The translations under genes and the position numbers were made by a program. A stretch of 64,000 bases of DNA. Source: Ramazzottius varieornatus. Its lineage: Eukaryota; Tardigrada; Eutardigrada; Parachela; Ramazzottiidae. Below are positions 22,320 through 34,308 of the stretch, one piece after another. The DNA lies in assembly GCA_001949185.1 (NCBI GenBank), contig BDGG01000011.1, forward strand, positions 1 to 64,000, in the 5' to 3' direction. Positions within the stretch are counted from its first letter, which is position 1. The number at the start of each line of letters is the position of its first letter. Under the pieces are notes generated by a model. It was not told the DNA's origin and made no database searches. It was given only the letters and a program-made list of their open reading frames with translations.

Positions 22320-22631
22320 TCTCTATACTGTCTTGAAGAATACAGAATGTCTCTCATCGGAAGACAGACGATGAACGCACCGTCAGGCACGATCTACCAT
22401 CAGATTGTCCGAGTACGCCAGACTGTGCTCAGATTTCGCCTTAGTTGTGGTGTTGATATGGTCCAGGGACCGCAACTGGGGGTGGAGAGACACTACACGC
22501 CCATTTTTCTCAGACCAACATCCTGTAAAGTCAACCAGAAGCATCTGAAAAACGCTCAGTTCCAGCAGGCTCCGTCTACTTCCCTGCACGTTAGTATTCA
22601 CGACAGCTTCTCACAGGTCCCCACTGCCATC

Positions 22632-23033
22632 ATGAAGGTCGCCGTCTTTGATATTCTCTTCGCAGTCGGCTTTGTTGACGCAGAGTGGTCCGATGAGGAC
22701 AAGGAGGAGGCCAAGCAGATGATCATGAAGGCTCTGGATACTAAGGGAGAGACCCTCCATGCCTGCGATTCCGATGCTGACTGCTCCAGAAAGACCCACC
22801 CCGAACACGGAGACATGAGCAAGTGCTGCATGAATACCCACGTCTGTGGACCACCCAACATGCAATCTCTTCCCCTCGTCGGTACGTTCATCGAATAACC
22901 TGCTAGGACTGCTACGAATGCGAAGGAGACAAGCGCCGTATTCCGCAAGAATGGCAAAACAAGATGGGTTGTTGTAACGTAAGTACTGCCTGCTGCTCTA
23001 CGATCCGTCACTGGTAGTAATCAACAATGACAA
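22632..23033 (+). pseudogene. Cysteine-rich secreted protein, copy 2, lacking the middle exon
   Basis: The start at 22632 opens a signal peptide (MKVAVFDILFAVGFVDA); an upstream in-frame ATG at 22347 is rejected because it has no signal sequence. Next come acidic residues and the first Cys module (CDSDADCSRKTHPEHGDMSK, CCMNTHVCGPPNM), ending at LPLVG with a GTACGT donor at 22880, the same position as in copy 1. The eight-Cys exon of copy 1 is absent. Instead, 25 bases later, after TGCTAG, the sequence resembles the middle of copy 1 exon 3 (DCYECEGDKRR). Reading through gives only TFIE and a stop. A deletion between intron 1 and exon 3 explains this. The remaining 25-base GT-AG gap may or may not be spliced. 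Confidence 0.6.
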
Positions 23034-23219
23034 TTCACGGGAATCGACATCTGTTATACCTAACAACACACTGCTCGCCTTCGGCTCACTGTCTAAGTTC
23101 AGGGATGCGAGGTAGTTTTGGAAAATTTACGTGCATTTAAGGGACGGTATATGGAATGTTTTTTGAATAACATATCGGTAGGAAGAGGTTAATGTGAAGG
23201 ACAATATACTAAACACGTT

Positions 23220-25031
23220 CTAAGTCACAGAGCATATGTAAAGTTTTTCGGGAGGGAAAGTTTTACTTCCTCGTTGGGAGCCTGGAATGGTACGCTGTTT
23301 TATTTTGTTTTTTGGTGTCAAAGGCTGGTTTAAGTCGTGGATTTCTTGTTTTCTTGGCGTGAGAAGTATTCTTTGGGGTGATGGGCGGTTGTTCACTCGC
23401 CTGGTCTTCGTCGCTGGAGTCAAGAAGGGTCTGTCGTTTTTTTGTCGGTGTCGGTCTGACTGGTGAAGTGGAGGGTGAGGGACTCGGAGTTTCTTCAGAT
23501 GAGCTGATTGGAGCTTCAGGTGCCGTTTGGTTCTTGGGTTTCGTGGTGAAAAAGTTGGTAAATTTCGGTAAAGCTCACACAGCGGAAGGACGTTCCGGGA
23601 GACACCGTATTTCCGGATTGCTTGTGGCTGTTCGCTGGTACTGACGTAAAAGAAGCTATGTTGATGTTGCAGTTCGAGGAGGTCTCCTTTCAATTTCAGG
23701 ACATGCAAAAACATGTACACCTTTGAATACATGTCAGGGGAAATCGAGTTGACCTGGAAAAGAGAATTTGAAACAGGGTACGGTGTGAATACCGGCGTGC
23801 ACGTACCATGACGTTTGTAACTTTAAGGTTGAACTGCTGATGAATGGTGTTATCGACTACAGACATGGTAACTTCTTTCTGCGTGCGTCTGACTTCGAGG
23901 ACGAGTAGACTGATGTCTGGAAACATGGAAACTGATTGGAAACTGTTTTTATGTCAGCTAGAAAAGCAATTAACTGTGTTAGACTCAGGTTTATCCTACT
24001 GAATGGTTGTGTACTGGGATGGTCGAGCAAATCTTTGAAAGTTCGAAGGTGTGGAAAGTCAGGTTGTCGGTTGCGAACGATGTTCACGGTTGTGTGTTGT
24101 TGGACTTGAATTTGTAAGGGGATGGTTGCACTATACTGGTATCGCTCTGCGGAGCTGAAGTTAACTTTTTGAAGTTCAATTATCTAGAGTAAAAATAAGG
24201 GCATATTCGCCGAAAGATCTGATGGTGTTTCATTTATGATAGAGTCTTACTTGACCGGACTTCCAGTTCGATAGTTTGTCGAGGTGTGGTTCAAAAGCAT
24301 TTCAATTTCCATTTACTGATCCTGTATGATCAGCTAGCATGAATCTCCGGAGAAATTTGACGCTCGGCTTTCGTGGCTCATCGACGAACATAACAATAGC
24401 CTGTATGGACCTGCAGATACCAGATCGTTTCCAGGACCCTGTGCGGTAAACTCTTTTATAACGTATCGTTTCCTGTAATAAAAAGTGTGGTCCTGAATTC
24501 CTGTATGGGTAGTCCTGAGTTAAATTTAGGTATGTTGTGTTGTTGGGGTTCGGCTTACTTCATGTATACTTCGGCACGTTCGATATCCAGTGAGGCCCAG
24601 ATGGCTGTTCTATGGTCTCGGTCGTTCGGAATATCTGGTGAGTATGTAGGTAGCGTCTAGATATTGTTTACATTGTTAACCACAGTGTGGCACCGACAAA
24701 GCATGATTTTCTTACCGACTTCACGGACACCGTTTCATAAGGTCATAGTCGTAGCTCGGTCGCCATCGCCAATATCAATTACTGTAACATCGATCAATTG
24801 GACCGTGATAGGATCCGTGCTGGAAACAGGGGGTAAATCTTTCGGACCGAACACGCCGGCTGATAGGAAAATCGCTGCCATCGATAAGTCGACAGATAAG
24901 TCAGAACTGGTACTAAATATTGGTGTGAGTTTGTGAAGTTCCAAGGTATCGAGTGGGTTGTTGCGGTTGCTTGGGAAATGGTAGTTCACGTAACAACCGT
25001 GTCGTAGTTGTTGCAGAGCCTGACTACCCAT
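23220..25031 (-). pseudogene. RPA-like single-strand DNA-binding ORF of the Helitron (broken)
   Basis: On the minus strand, OB-fold-like pieces appear in shifting frames: VQLIDVTVIDIGDGDRATTM near 24750 and VKFLRRFMLADHTGSV near 24340. Further down comes a basic, Ser/Pro-rich tail (SPVRPTPTKKRQTLLDSSDE near 23430) of the kind seen at the C-terminus of Helitron RPA-like proteins. At least three frame changes and stops separate the pieces. RPA-like proteins are thought to protect single-stranded intermediates during Helitron movement. Assignment rests on these fragments and on position next to the helicase. Confidence 0.5.
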
Positions 25032-25604
25032 GAATAAAAAGCCAGCTCGAGAAGGGACGAAATGCGATGCGTCATCATTATGCCCGCCTGTCCAAAAATG
25101 CGCTGTATTATGAGCGCGTACGATCTGTGCGTGTGCGCACTAGTCAGTCTTGTTTTGCACCGTTCTGGTTTTCGCCAGCAGGTCGTTGGGGACTCGATCA
25201 GGAATCAGAACGGACTGGTTGGTTCATGGGTGAGAGGAAGTACACGGCTCAAGTCCACGAAATTGTGTTACGGTTTTATTGCGAGATGGTGCGTGCATGG
25301 AGCAATAGAACTTTAAGCATACATTCGAAAACCAAGGACAAAGTCAGCACAAATTCAGATGGAAGACGTTTCATAACGATAAACTCTAAAAAGAAAGTCG
25401 CATACAACGGCGCATAGATCTCTTACCCATGCTCCGAAGATAATGGGTAGAGCGATCACAACGGCAGGTGAATGTGTCATCGCCGATCAGTAAGTGCATT
25501 TCCGAATTTGCGTAACCATCTCTTCAGTTAAAAAGAGAAACTTGATTGACATACTGCAAGAAAACCATATTTTGGTGTAGTGTACAGTTGAAGTTTTTCT
25601 TGAG

Positions 25605-25883
25605 TTACCTTTCTTCGTGATTCCCAGTCGGTCCGAACATTAACCGTACACCCTTCTTCCGAATTCTGTACTGAGTGTTTCCGAGCCATGCGATCCGGCC
25701 GATGCGTCCATTATCCCGCGAATATGGTTCCTCTCTTCGTATCAGCTGTCCCATTTTCAAGACAGCGTTAGCACTTACCAAGTTGCTAAATGGAACAACC
25801 CTTCGTATTCTCCTGAGAAATTTAGAGTGTTGTATCTCAGCGCAGTGGTCCGTGGCGGACACTACTTTCGCGTAGTAGTGCAT
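25605..25883 (-). CDS. Unassigned 92-residue ORF between Helitron helicase and RPA-like ORF
   Basis: Open frame with a basic product (CAEIQHSKFLRRIRRVV, LGNTQYRIRKKGVRLMFGPT). No family recognised. Its place inside the Helitron suggests that it is part of the element, perhaps a fragment of the RPA-like ORF. Confidence 0.3.
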   Translation of the reverse strand: MHYYAKVVSATDHCAEIQHSKFLRRIRRVVPFSNLVSANAVLKMGQLIRREEPYSRDNGRIGRIAWLGNTQYRIRKKGVRLMFGPTGNHEER

Positions 25884-26188
25884 CCCGTCACCGCATTTAG
25901 CGCATACACAACGATCTAATCGTTAAAAGACAATTGAAGTATTGGGCACCTATTGTACAGTATATTGTGATGGGATACTTGACCAACCTATATTAAAGTG
26001 TCCAGCCGCGTTCGACATCTGGTAAAGGTATAGGACGGTATTTTGTATCGATGAATCCATGTCTAAGAGCGGTGAAAAGGGTCAAAAAATCAGAACGGGT
26101 ATATCGGTAGCGCTGCTGTGATATGAGAAATATTGCCTAAGCAACAATTTTTCGAATTTGCGCAGAAAAGTTTGGCTTAGAATTTGGG

Positions 26189-27837
26189 TCACGGAGTGTT
26201 ACAGTTTCGCAATAAGGTAAAACAACGAACGAGTAAACTGACATTCTTTAGATGTCCAAATTTACAGTACAATTCTTTGTAGACCACATTAGTGGTTATG
26301 GCATGTCCATTAGCGCCAAGTTTGTCGTGACTTGTAAGAACGAGAACTTTGTCCCTTGAGCGAACTCGAGTTAGGGCGACAGCTAGTTGTCCGTGAGCGA
26401 AGCATTCTTTCTGTAATTCGATTCCGGGTTTCTCTAACGTCGCCCCTTGAGATCGGTTTATTGTCTTGACATAACCTTCTCGCACGGGAAATTGCTTGCG
26501 TGTTAGACGAAGTCCTCTTCTCTGTACGTTCATTGTAAAATTAATCCGCGGCAGGTAGAAATGTTTTTTGGTCTGCATGGTCCGTACTTGTATAAGGTTC
26601 CATGTTATACCCAAGATTGTGTCTTGAGTGTTGTTGAGCACTCCTTCGTCGGGCGATAAGTTACGTAGAATAAAACATTCCATTCCAACTTCGAGACGAA
26701 GTTCATGGGGTGCGATATTAGGAAAGTTGATTTTGTTGAAAAATTCTGTTGTAACGTCGTTTCTGAAGAATTGGGAGACATCTGCTGACTCCTGTAGTTC
26801 ATCGTGACTGAAGAGCGGCACGAATTCTTTGTCCAGCAGGTCGCATATTTCTGAGTTAAGAGTGTTCAGAACGTTAGGGAGACATTTATCGCAACTCAAA
26901 GGGGCGGTGGATGGGAGCTTGGGATAGACAAACTGCTTCCAGTATTCGACATCGGTGGTTGCGGTAATTAAACTCAATTCAACTTTTCTATCTTTATCAC
27001 TCGGGAAGGTGCCGTTGGCGATTTCGTCAACAAACTGACAGAACTCGGGATCGGATTCTTGTCGTATTGGTACGGTAAGCGTGAAAACCTGAAAACTTTC
27101 CCAGAGCTTCCAGAACTTTATGCTTGCTTGTTCTGCAGCTTCGCGGTTTGCATGCTGGAGAATGGGGGGTATTTGGCGAAAACCACCGGCGCCGATCAAA
27201 AGCAGTCCGCCGAGTTAGATGGTGAGTTGGATTTATCTCGAACTTTACGCAGCATAACATCCACAGCTTCAAGATTGCGCTTATCTATCATCGTGATCTC
27301 ATCCCAAATCACAGGAGTGTCGCGAAGTACACTTTCTCGTTGCGAACGTAAGGATACGTCACACTCAATCGGAGCGGAATCGTACGGGTCATCGCGCACA
27401 GAAATTTTGAATAAATTATGGGCTGTACGTCCACCCGGGTACAAAACAGCCCCGAACCCGGAACTTGCGCAACGTGAAGCAATCTTAGAAGCTCGGGTGT
27501 ATCGAGCGATTGTGTTCAGAAGAAACGATTTCCCACGCCCGGGTGCACCGTCAACGTAGAAAACCCCGGGTTGTTTCGAGTCGATATGTTTCCGGATTTC
27601 GTTTAGAATTGTACTTTTTTCAAAGTTCAGCATGTTCAGCGAGTCTTGAAATAGTTTGGCACTGGTACGTGAGTCGTGTCGCAGTTTCTCTTTGTCAATC
27701 TCGGATTGTTGGTTTAGTGGTGTAGGAAAGGAGAACTCCTCAAGCGTTCGGCTGTAGCTTTCTAGCCTAGCCGAAAGGTCAAGAAAGAGACGATTCGGAC
27801 AAATAATCTGGCAGCTGATCGCGGAGTCTGAAATCAA
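26189..27837 (-). pseudogene. Pif1-type helicase domain of the Helitron
   Basis: Two overlapping minus-strand frames, 27196-27837 and 26189-27199, together make the helicase: Walker A VDGAPGRGKSFLLNT, DEITMIDKRNLEA (Walker B/II), GAGGFRQIPPI (the usual GGDFRQ with D changed to G), VPIRQESDPEF, and the C-terminal YVKTINRSQGATLEKPGIEL with FAHGQLAVALTRVRSRDKVL (motifs V/VI). The frame change near 27210 is a single-base shift between DKSNSPSN and LGGLLLIGAG. Helitron helicases unwind the donor strand during rolling-circle transposition. Apart from the shift and the D to G change the domain is well kept, suggesting fairly recent loss. Confidence 0.85.
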
Positions 27838-28770
27838 GCTGCATGAATTCCTTGTGTTTGCTGAATAGCGCTAATGCTGGTGCACCTTCTGTGATTAACA
27901 GGCCAACAAAAACCGTAATTGCCTTGGTGAGCATAAAGCTTGTTTCGCCTGATTAAACGACATAGTTTTGATCTTCGAGGTGTACTGGATAACATGAAAC
28001 CGAGGGCTCCCTTCTCGTTAGATCGTCTCCGAATATACGCCAAAACAGCTTCTGATGCTGAGAGGTATCTTCCGTGTACATACAGCTTGGTTCCGTCTTT
28101 AGAAATTGTACCAGCCAAGTAGTCGAAACCCTTATACAGATATTTGTGTAGGTACATAATTAGTGTCACGGAAACAGCAAGTTTGACGTTAATATAGCAA
28201 TCGAATTCCATCTGTATTTCGCTATTATAGGGAACAACGTTGCGATCGATCTCTCTCCGCCTTTTGTACTGTGGATATCCGGCATCATCTATTAACGTTT
28301 CTCCGTTAATTTGTTTTGGGTACCTGTAATGACATTGCATTGTTGCTTTCTGTTTCCGATCGGTGGCATCGAAGTGGGTAGTGTCGATGAAGCATGTGCT
28401 TCTGGACTAACGTTCGTAGCTTTTTGTCGTCAGGAAGTTCAGCTAAGATCACGGCATCGATCTCTGTGGGACTTTGTGGTTCTTTAGCCATTTTCACGGC
28501 TATATGCGCATGAGGAAGTCCACCTGTCTAGAGTTCAACGACTCAGATTTTGTACGTCTTTTTGGAACCGACTACTTTAGCAGTTTTGCTTGGAACCTTG
28601 CTAGTCGCTTTGAAGACCATATTTGCGATATCTGGTCAATCTGATGCACTTTGGCCACGCTATAAACGCCTCTTGATTTCTGAACAGTTGGGGTTACAGG
28701 TGAACGTAATGAAATACGTGGGGTTTCCGAGGCGGCCAACTATCGCTCAGGCATCCGATATCATTCTCTG
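27838..28770 (-). pseudogene. Helitron Rep domain with clustered nonsense codons
   Basis: The core reads, with stops marked *, DA*AIVGRLGNPTYFITFTCN at about 28750, then five in-frame stops in all, up to VVEL*TGGLPHAHIAVKMA near 28500. GLPHAHI is the HUH metal-binding motif; FITFTCNP is the conserved block before it. Later comes CHYRYPKQINGETLIDDAG and VTLIMYLHKYLYKGFDY (conserved YLYKYIYKG block) at 28150-28340, in a different frame. HUH nucleases nick the DNA to start transposition; with these stops no active Rep can be made. Confidence 0.8.
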
Positions 28771-29631
28771 ATTATGCCGATACAAGCCGATGAATGAAGC
28801 AGGCAAAAATATCCTTCCTTCATTTGCTCCTGATCCTAAGTCGTTCTTTCGGCAAATTTTCGCTTGGTTCAAATGAACGAAATTCAGTCGTTCTTCCTCG
28901 ATGCAGCTGAATACGTCAACGCAGAATTCGTTGAACAGTCTGCCAAGTAGTGCGGTGCATCGCAAGATCATCATTCGGTAGAACATTATCATGCTTAATT
29001 TGCGCTTAGCTTTCGGTTCTGTACTCCAGCCATTACTTCCTTCCGGACATATCAGAACATAATGTAGGGGCATGAATAAGCCGGAAGTTGCTTTTATGAA
29101 CGTCGGTTGCTTATCTATGTTCTTCCAACATACGACACTTCGTTGTTTTAGATCCCCGGATCTGTCAGGAACAATAACCGCGCCGATTTCGTCAGAACTT
29201 TGTACGGTCAACTCAAGTGGCGCATGTTCTGATGGCTCCTCAGATAACAGCTTGAACTGGTGTAGTAGGGAACTACACCGAAAGAGAATAGTTCGTAACT
29301 TCTTTACAATATCCCGGTCCATTTTCAAGTCGTTGATAACTTCGTTCGGGTATTCTGCATCGTCTAGGTACCATCGTAGAGGGCCGGACGCTTGATTACC
29401 TGGTAGCATTCGGTGGTAGGTTCGATCTCTCAGAACAAAGTTACTGGGGCCAGATTGTTGCTCGAAGCACCCGCTAGTTCCGAGTGTCGACATTGAAAAT
29501 AAATTGTTGTACATGCGTGACTGGCTTCGAAGCTTTCTTGACGACCTATACAGATTTTCCAGCTCTGCAGGCAGTGCGGGCATCTTCAATAATTCGCAGA
29601 GTATTTGTTCTGTTCCCGCAACAGAATCCAA
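28747..29631 (-). pseudogene. Helitron-like N-terminal domain, open for 294 codons
   Basis: The frame contains the classic Helitron_like_N ending FLPASFIGLYRHNQRMISDA directly before the Rep core, and LFNEFCVDVFSCIEEERLNF upstream of it. No stop interrupts it. An acidic leader follows upstream (29701-30152, e.g. VELDSEEDLYSHYTTGSEET), separated by frame changes. Function within the Helitron protein is unclear in the literature I know. Confidence 0.75.
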
Positions 29632-30200
29632 CAGATTCTATGCTCATAATTGTTGCTTTGCACCGTCCGCACGATATTCATTCCAACCGCAATGTGGTCA
29701 TCACTCTGAACATGGTTCGTACTCTACACAGGTTTGTATCGGTATACGCATGCTTACACCAGATTTTGTTCGGCTACGATTCAATGACACCACAACAGAG
29801 TTACTACATTCTGTTTCACGCTCCGAGCCGTCGTCATCCCCATGAGTTTCTTCACTTCCAGTAGTGTAGTGTGAATACAGATCTTCCTCAGAATCGAGTT
29901 CAACACTAGACATGTCAACTAATTCCGTATGATTGGAGTTACTACTGTTTGGCGATTCAGAGCTAAGCATCATACGATTATCCAAAACATCACCGTCCGT
30001 AATACTGTATCTCCCGTAGACTGGGAACTAGTATAAGAGCAATTTTCACCATCGTCGACATTGTCATCCGATGTATCGGACGTGGATATCAGGTCTCTAT
30101 TGGGTGCATGATGGGTTTCCTCAGCCCACAATCGTTTAGCTACACCGCACAATAGAGGATTTCGAAGTGCCTGTACGTTTTCGCGTTAGTTTCGGCATAT

Positions 30201-31018
30201 TAAGACCCACAGAGTTTACTAGTTACGTTTAAGAAAGTGATCGCCGTTCTTGCGCCGTTGCCCTTCAGTCCTCCTAGTTCTGCATGACCTTTAAGTGACA
30301 TTCCAAGATACTCATCGATACCCGTTTAGATCTTGTACTTGTGCACGACCTTTGAGCGACATTCTAAGTTACCATTCCGTTTCTATTGTAACGCCAGACT
30401 TCTAATTAACTTAATCAAAGAGTCAGAAATGTAAACTTCTGTACACGCAAGCGCGTTCGCAGGTCGATCACGAAATCATAAACTGGTCCCATCCGAACGT
30501 GTGATGCATACGGTAGTGCAGTTTTTCCTCGTTGGTACGGTTTCAGAGAGTCCAGGTACTCGTCAGACCTTTTATCGAGTTATATCAGTACAGGGGTAGG
30601 ATACACTCTGCTGTCTTTGCAGGGGAACTGTCAGAAGAAGATTGCTTGCTAAGAAGTACTAGCAATGTTAGAGTATTACGAGAATTCATACCATCTGAAA
30701 TAAAACAAAAACAAAAATACAGTACCTGTTTCATTTTGTGCGTGGCGTAGAGATGTTCTCAAATCAAGCATACAGCTGAGTATGAAACAGGTCGCAAACA
30801 TAACATGAAGTGAGTCAAGATCCTCGGTTTGTTGTTCGTACTTCAGCCATGACAAGGTGTTTTCGGTAGCGAACTGTTTTCGCACCGTTCCAGAGATCTA
30901 CAGCTGAGCTAGTACGTATCCCTCAATTTACAGCTGCGCTACAGAGATGAAAAGAACTGTTTGTCGTTAATCACGAAAAAACTGAAGAATGCAAACGTAT
31001 CAAAAGAAACAGTGGGGT
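30201..31018. other. Intergenic stretch, nothing identified
   Basis: About 800 bases between the Helitron and the 3' end of WDR83. No supported gene or repeat. Confidence 0.35.
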
Positions 31019-32211
31019 TCATGTCTCGCTGTCGGCTTTCCAGATGAAAAGTTTATTCTGGGCTGTGCTTATTACACAAGGGTCTTTAGGATGATGACTC
31101 ACGGAAGTGATACTTGTCTTCCCTAGACCATGGTCCAAAGTCTGCACCAGACTTCCCTTGACTAGATCCCAGCAGTAGATTTTACCGTCTTCCGAGCCGG
31201 AAAGAACGTGGGTATCTTTGGCATTCAGACAGCTATCGCACTTGAATTCTTTGTTGACGTGTCCGGTATACTCCAGTAACATTTCGCCGGACTCTTTATC
31301 GAACAACATCACAGAGCTTTCCAGAGTACTGAGAAGTACGCATTGACCATCGTTAGTGAAACAGACACTGGTTACTTGCTTTCCTGCAACAGAACAAAAC
31401 ATAACGCATGAGAAAACAGTCCCTGTAACACGGACAAGAAACACAGCGCATGATGACAACGCCCTGTGGCTACCAATCAACGCAAAGCACAATAGTCTGG
31501 AAGGAGAAGACAGTCTTGTGGTCATTCGAAACCGTACAATCAACAATCAAGTCAACAACAATTTGAATCGATCAAGCGCCGTCGTACTTGTTGAAAACCC
31601 CGCTGCAGCCTTGTGGTTGTGCAACCAAGTGCTCCAATCAATCAAGCATTAAGCTTACCAACATAATCTTGAAAAAGTTGCCCCGTCCTCAAATCGTATC
31701 TTCTGATTCTTCCATCCAGACATCCGGTCAGTATCTCATGTCCACTGACAACCACGGACATTATGACATCCTTGCCCTCATCCAACGTCTGTACGGGATC
31801 ATTCTTCTTAGCTTTTAGATCCCATATCTTGACGGAGCAGTCAACACTTCCCGACAGCACCAGCGTGGATTCGCCGTTGAAGCAGACGCAGTTTACTCTT
31901 CCTGCATGTCCACGGAACTTCCTCAGCGCTGCTCCTGTACTGACATCCCAGAGCATAACCGTCTTGTCCACGGACCCAGACGCGATCTGAGCATTGTCGG
32001 TGGATCCACGCGCGTCCAGCACTTCAAAGCCATGACCCGCGTAAGTCTTGAGAAGTAACTCGCGATGTGGATTCCAAAGCTTGATGGACTTGTCCGCGCC
32101 GCAGGTGATAGAGTATGATCCGTCGACGTTCAGGTGAGCTGCTCGAATCGCTCCTTGCTTACAGTCGATAATTCTGGGCGTCGCGGAGTACAGAACTTGA
32201 GAATCTGTCAT
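31019..32211 (-). CDS. WDR83: WD-repeat protein WDR83 (MORG1)
   Basis: Two exons on the minus strand, 31659-32211 and 31019-31383, phase-consistent, 305 residues; human WDR83 has 315. The start at 32211 gives MTDSQVLYSATPRIIDCKQG. Seven WD repeats follow, with diagnostic WDR83 blocks: GADKSIKLWNPHRELLLKTY, AGHGFEVLDARGSTDNAQIA, FRGHAGRVNCVCFNGESTLV, PVQTLDEGKDVIMSVVVSGH, CLDGRIRRYDLRTGQLFQDY and SGSEDGKIYCWDLVKGSLVQ. In animals WDR83 is a beta-propeller scaffold in ERK signalling and is also found in spliceosomal complexes. The gene lies head-away from CHMP4 on the same strand, separated by about 490 bases. Confidence 0.95.
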
Positions 32212-32703
32212 GGTAGAGACCAAGCAAGAAATTACAAGTAAAAATTTAAGAATCAAGACTGTTTCTCATTCGAGTCCAATCAAAAATCAACCGGTTGTTT
32301 GTGTCTCCAACCAGCAGGTGGCACCACCTCCAGTATGTCTAGCCGCAACTACGTCACTGCGGCACGGCCTTGACCGCTGACCAACACCACGTTATTGCAG
32401 AACGAACCATGCATTCGGTACTTTTGTGACTAGTTTGACTAATGTAGTCTGAGTGCAGGTTTATTCGTTAAAACCGGTTATGAAATTTTCGGTGCTTGAA
32501 AATGTCCGCTGAAAAATCATTCAGAGGAATACAAGTCAAATGATGAGGCTTAGTCACCATCAGCCCTTTCTGTTCAAGAAGGTGCAGAAAATAAAGATGT
32601 AGTTTGTATCGCAGTTCGTGTAGAAACATAAGTAGGAAAGATTCTAGTTGCATAGTACTGTACCAGTCATAGTTTTTGGAATGGGAAAGTCAAAGCTCGG
32701 GGC
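32212..32703. other. Spacer between CHMP4 3' end and WDR83
   Basis: No gene. A 15-base match (ACGTCACTGCGGCAC at about 32350) to the inner arm of foldback family A may be a remnant of that element. Confidence 0.35.
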
Positions 32704-33787
32704 CTAGCCGGTGGCCCACGAAGCCAAATGTTTCATGTCCTCGTCATCGTGGTCGACCTCACGACGTCTGCTCGGACGAGGAGGAGCTCTTCGATCTGTA
32801 AACACACCGCATGTCATAATGACGGTTTATGAGTGACTCACTGAAACCTGATGCCGACATTCATATTGATAAATTACACCGCTGACATGTGACTCACCCG
32901 CTATTCCTGGCTCTTCCGTGGGGATTGAAGGTAAGCGATCGCGTGTTGGCGGTGTTGCGTTGACTAATTTGTTGGCTAGCCCTTCTTGTTCCAGCTCTTC
33001 CAACTCTGCTTCCAGTTCAGCCTAAACACAGACGGAAAATATTCTTACTCGGAACCGATTTCACACAGAGCGAAAAAAGCATAAAAACTCACCTCGTCGA
33101 CTTCACCGCTGAAATGAATGGGGTTGGAGATGGCTTCCGAGATTTCTTGGGAAACTTCTTGCTGCTCGGATAGATCGTCCATGATATCGTGGACCTCGTC
33201 GACATTCCTGCAGAATAAACAGAGCACTAAATAAGATACTGATAGAAAAGGTGAAATGTGTAGGTACGGTATAATTTCCCCTTACAGGTTTTGGTGGGCT
33301 GCTTTGAGGGACTTCGATGCGACTCCCATGATCTTCAGGACTTCCGTATTAGTATTTGCATTTTCCAGTGCTTCTCTCTGGAACTCGATGGTCGATAGCG
33401 TCCCATCAATCTGCGCAAGTTGCTTCTCGAATCGTTTCTTCCTCTTCAAGGCCGCGATGGCCACTAGAAAAGCAAGGACTACAGAACATCCCAAAATAAA
33501 TTATTCAGACGCACTTTAGTAGGGAACATAACCACAAAGCTCATTATAAGTTTGTGGTGATGCATAACGGCATAAATTCTGCAGAATTATTCAGTAGACT
33601 TACTTCGCTTATTTTTCGTTCCATGTCGTTTGGCATTATTCAGTTCCTGTTCGACCTTCTTCTCCAGAAAATCGGATTTCTTGTTCAACATCTCCTCTGT
33701 AGTTCGCAGTTGTTGTATGGCATCCTGCGGCGTGATCGGGCCATTCTTTTCCTTTTTCCCGCCAAAGGCTTTGCTGATCCACGACAT
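32704..33787 (-). CDS. CHMP4: ESCRT-III subunit CHMP4 (Snf7/Vps32)
   Basis: Five exons on the minus strand: 33604-33787, 33286-33463, 33093-33207, 32898-33021 and 32704-32795, all in phase, 230 residues against about 224 for human CHMP4B. The start is set at MSWISKAFGGKKEKN, matching the family N-terminus; an in-frame ATG 18 bases upstream is less likely. Conserved blocks: ITPQDAIQQLRTTEEMLNKK, AALKRKKRFEKQLAQIDGTL, EFQREALENANTNTEVLKIM, VDEVHDIMDDLSEQQEVSQE and EAELEELEQEGLANKLV. The C-terminal helix DEDMKHLASWATG is the Alix/Bro1-binding helix (human DMKELENWAGSM). CHMP4 polymerises on membranes to drive scission in multivesicular bodies, cytokinesis and nuclear-envelope sealing. Confidence 0.96.
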
Positions 33788-34308
33788 GATCAAACGTGTA
33801 GTCAATTAATCCGCGCAGGTAATTGAACTAATTATGCGGAGTTCCGTAACAGATAGGGATAAGATTATACGGCACTGGGATTACAAGGGCTCGTTACTGT
33901 GTGTATGAACAGAAGACAGTCAACAAACACTGGCTGAACGCGGAAGCGATAAAAGACGCTGTGCAAGATAAACTTCCGTCAAGTCAGTGCAGATTGCAAA
34001 TCGATACGAAGGAGAAAGACATATCACAGCTGTGGTTTAACTACGGAGTCTTAAGTTTTCCTTGTGCGTGTTGAGGTTTTTGCTGGCCTCAGCTTGAACA
34101 GAGACTTGAAGACACGTTTTGATGGCCGTCTTGAAAAACCAGCTTCACACCCAAGACGATCTTCTCCACCATGGTTCTAGTCACTGAGAAGCGCTCTCAA
34201 GTACGAGCTGAGTATTCCGTATAATATAGCCCATGTTGGCCTATAGGCGTCGTACGTGCCAAATTCACAGCATTGAGAGCTCGAGAACACATATGATGTA
34301 CACGTGTA

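Larger units (their letters stand above)
23200..30200 (-). mobile_element. Decayed Helitron with Rep/helicase and RPA-like ORFs
   Basis: Minus-strand order: acidic leader, Helitron-like N domain, Rep core, Pif1-type helicase, then about 1 kb of unassigned ORF and an RPA-like region. This is the gene content of autonomous animal Helitrons, which move by rolling-circle replication. The termini (5' TC, 3' hairpin plus CTRR) were not located, so the limits are approximate. Several frameshifts and stops show that it is no longer autonomous. Parts are listed separately. Confidence 0.8.

Noticed and set aside
22347-22631. Upstream in-frame start for cysteine-rich copy 2
   Set aside because: The product is exported in copy 1; only the start at 22632 gives a signal peptide.
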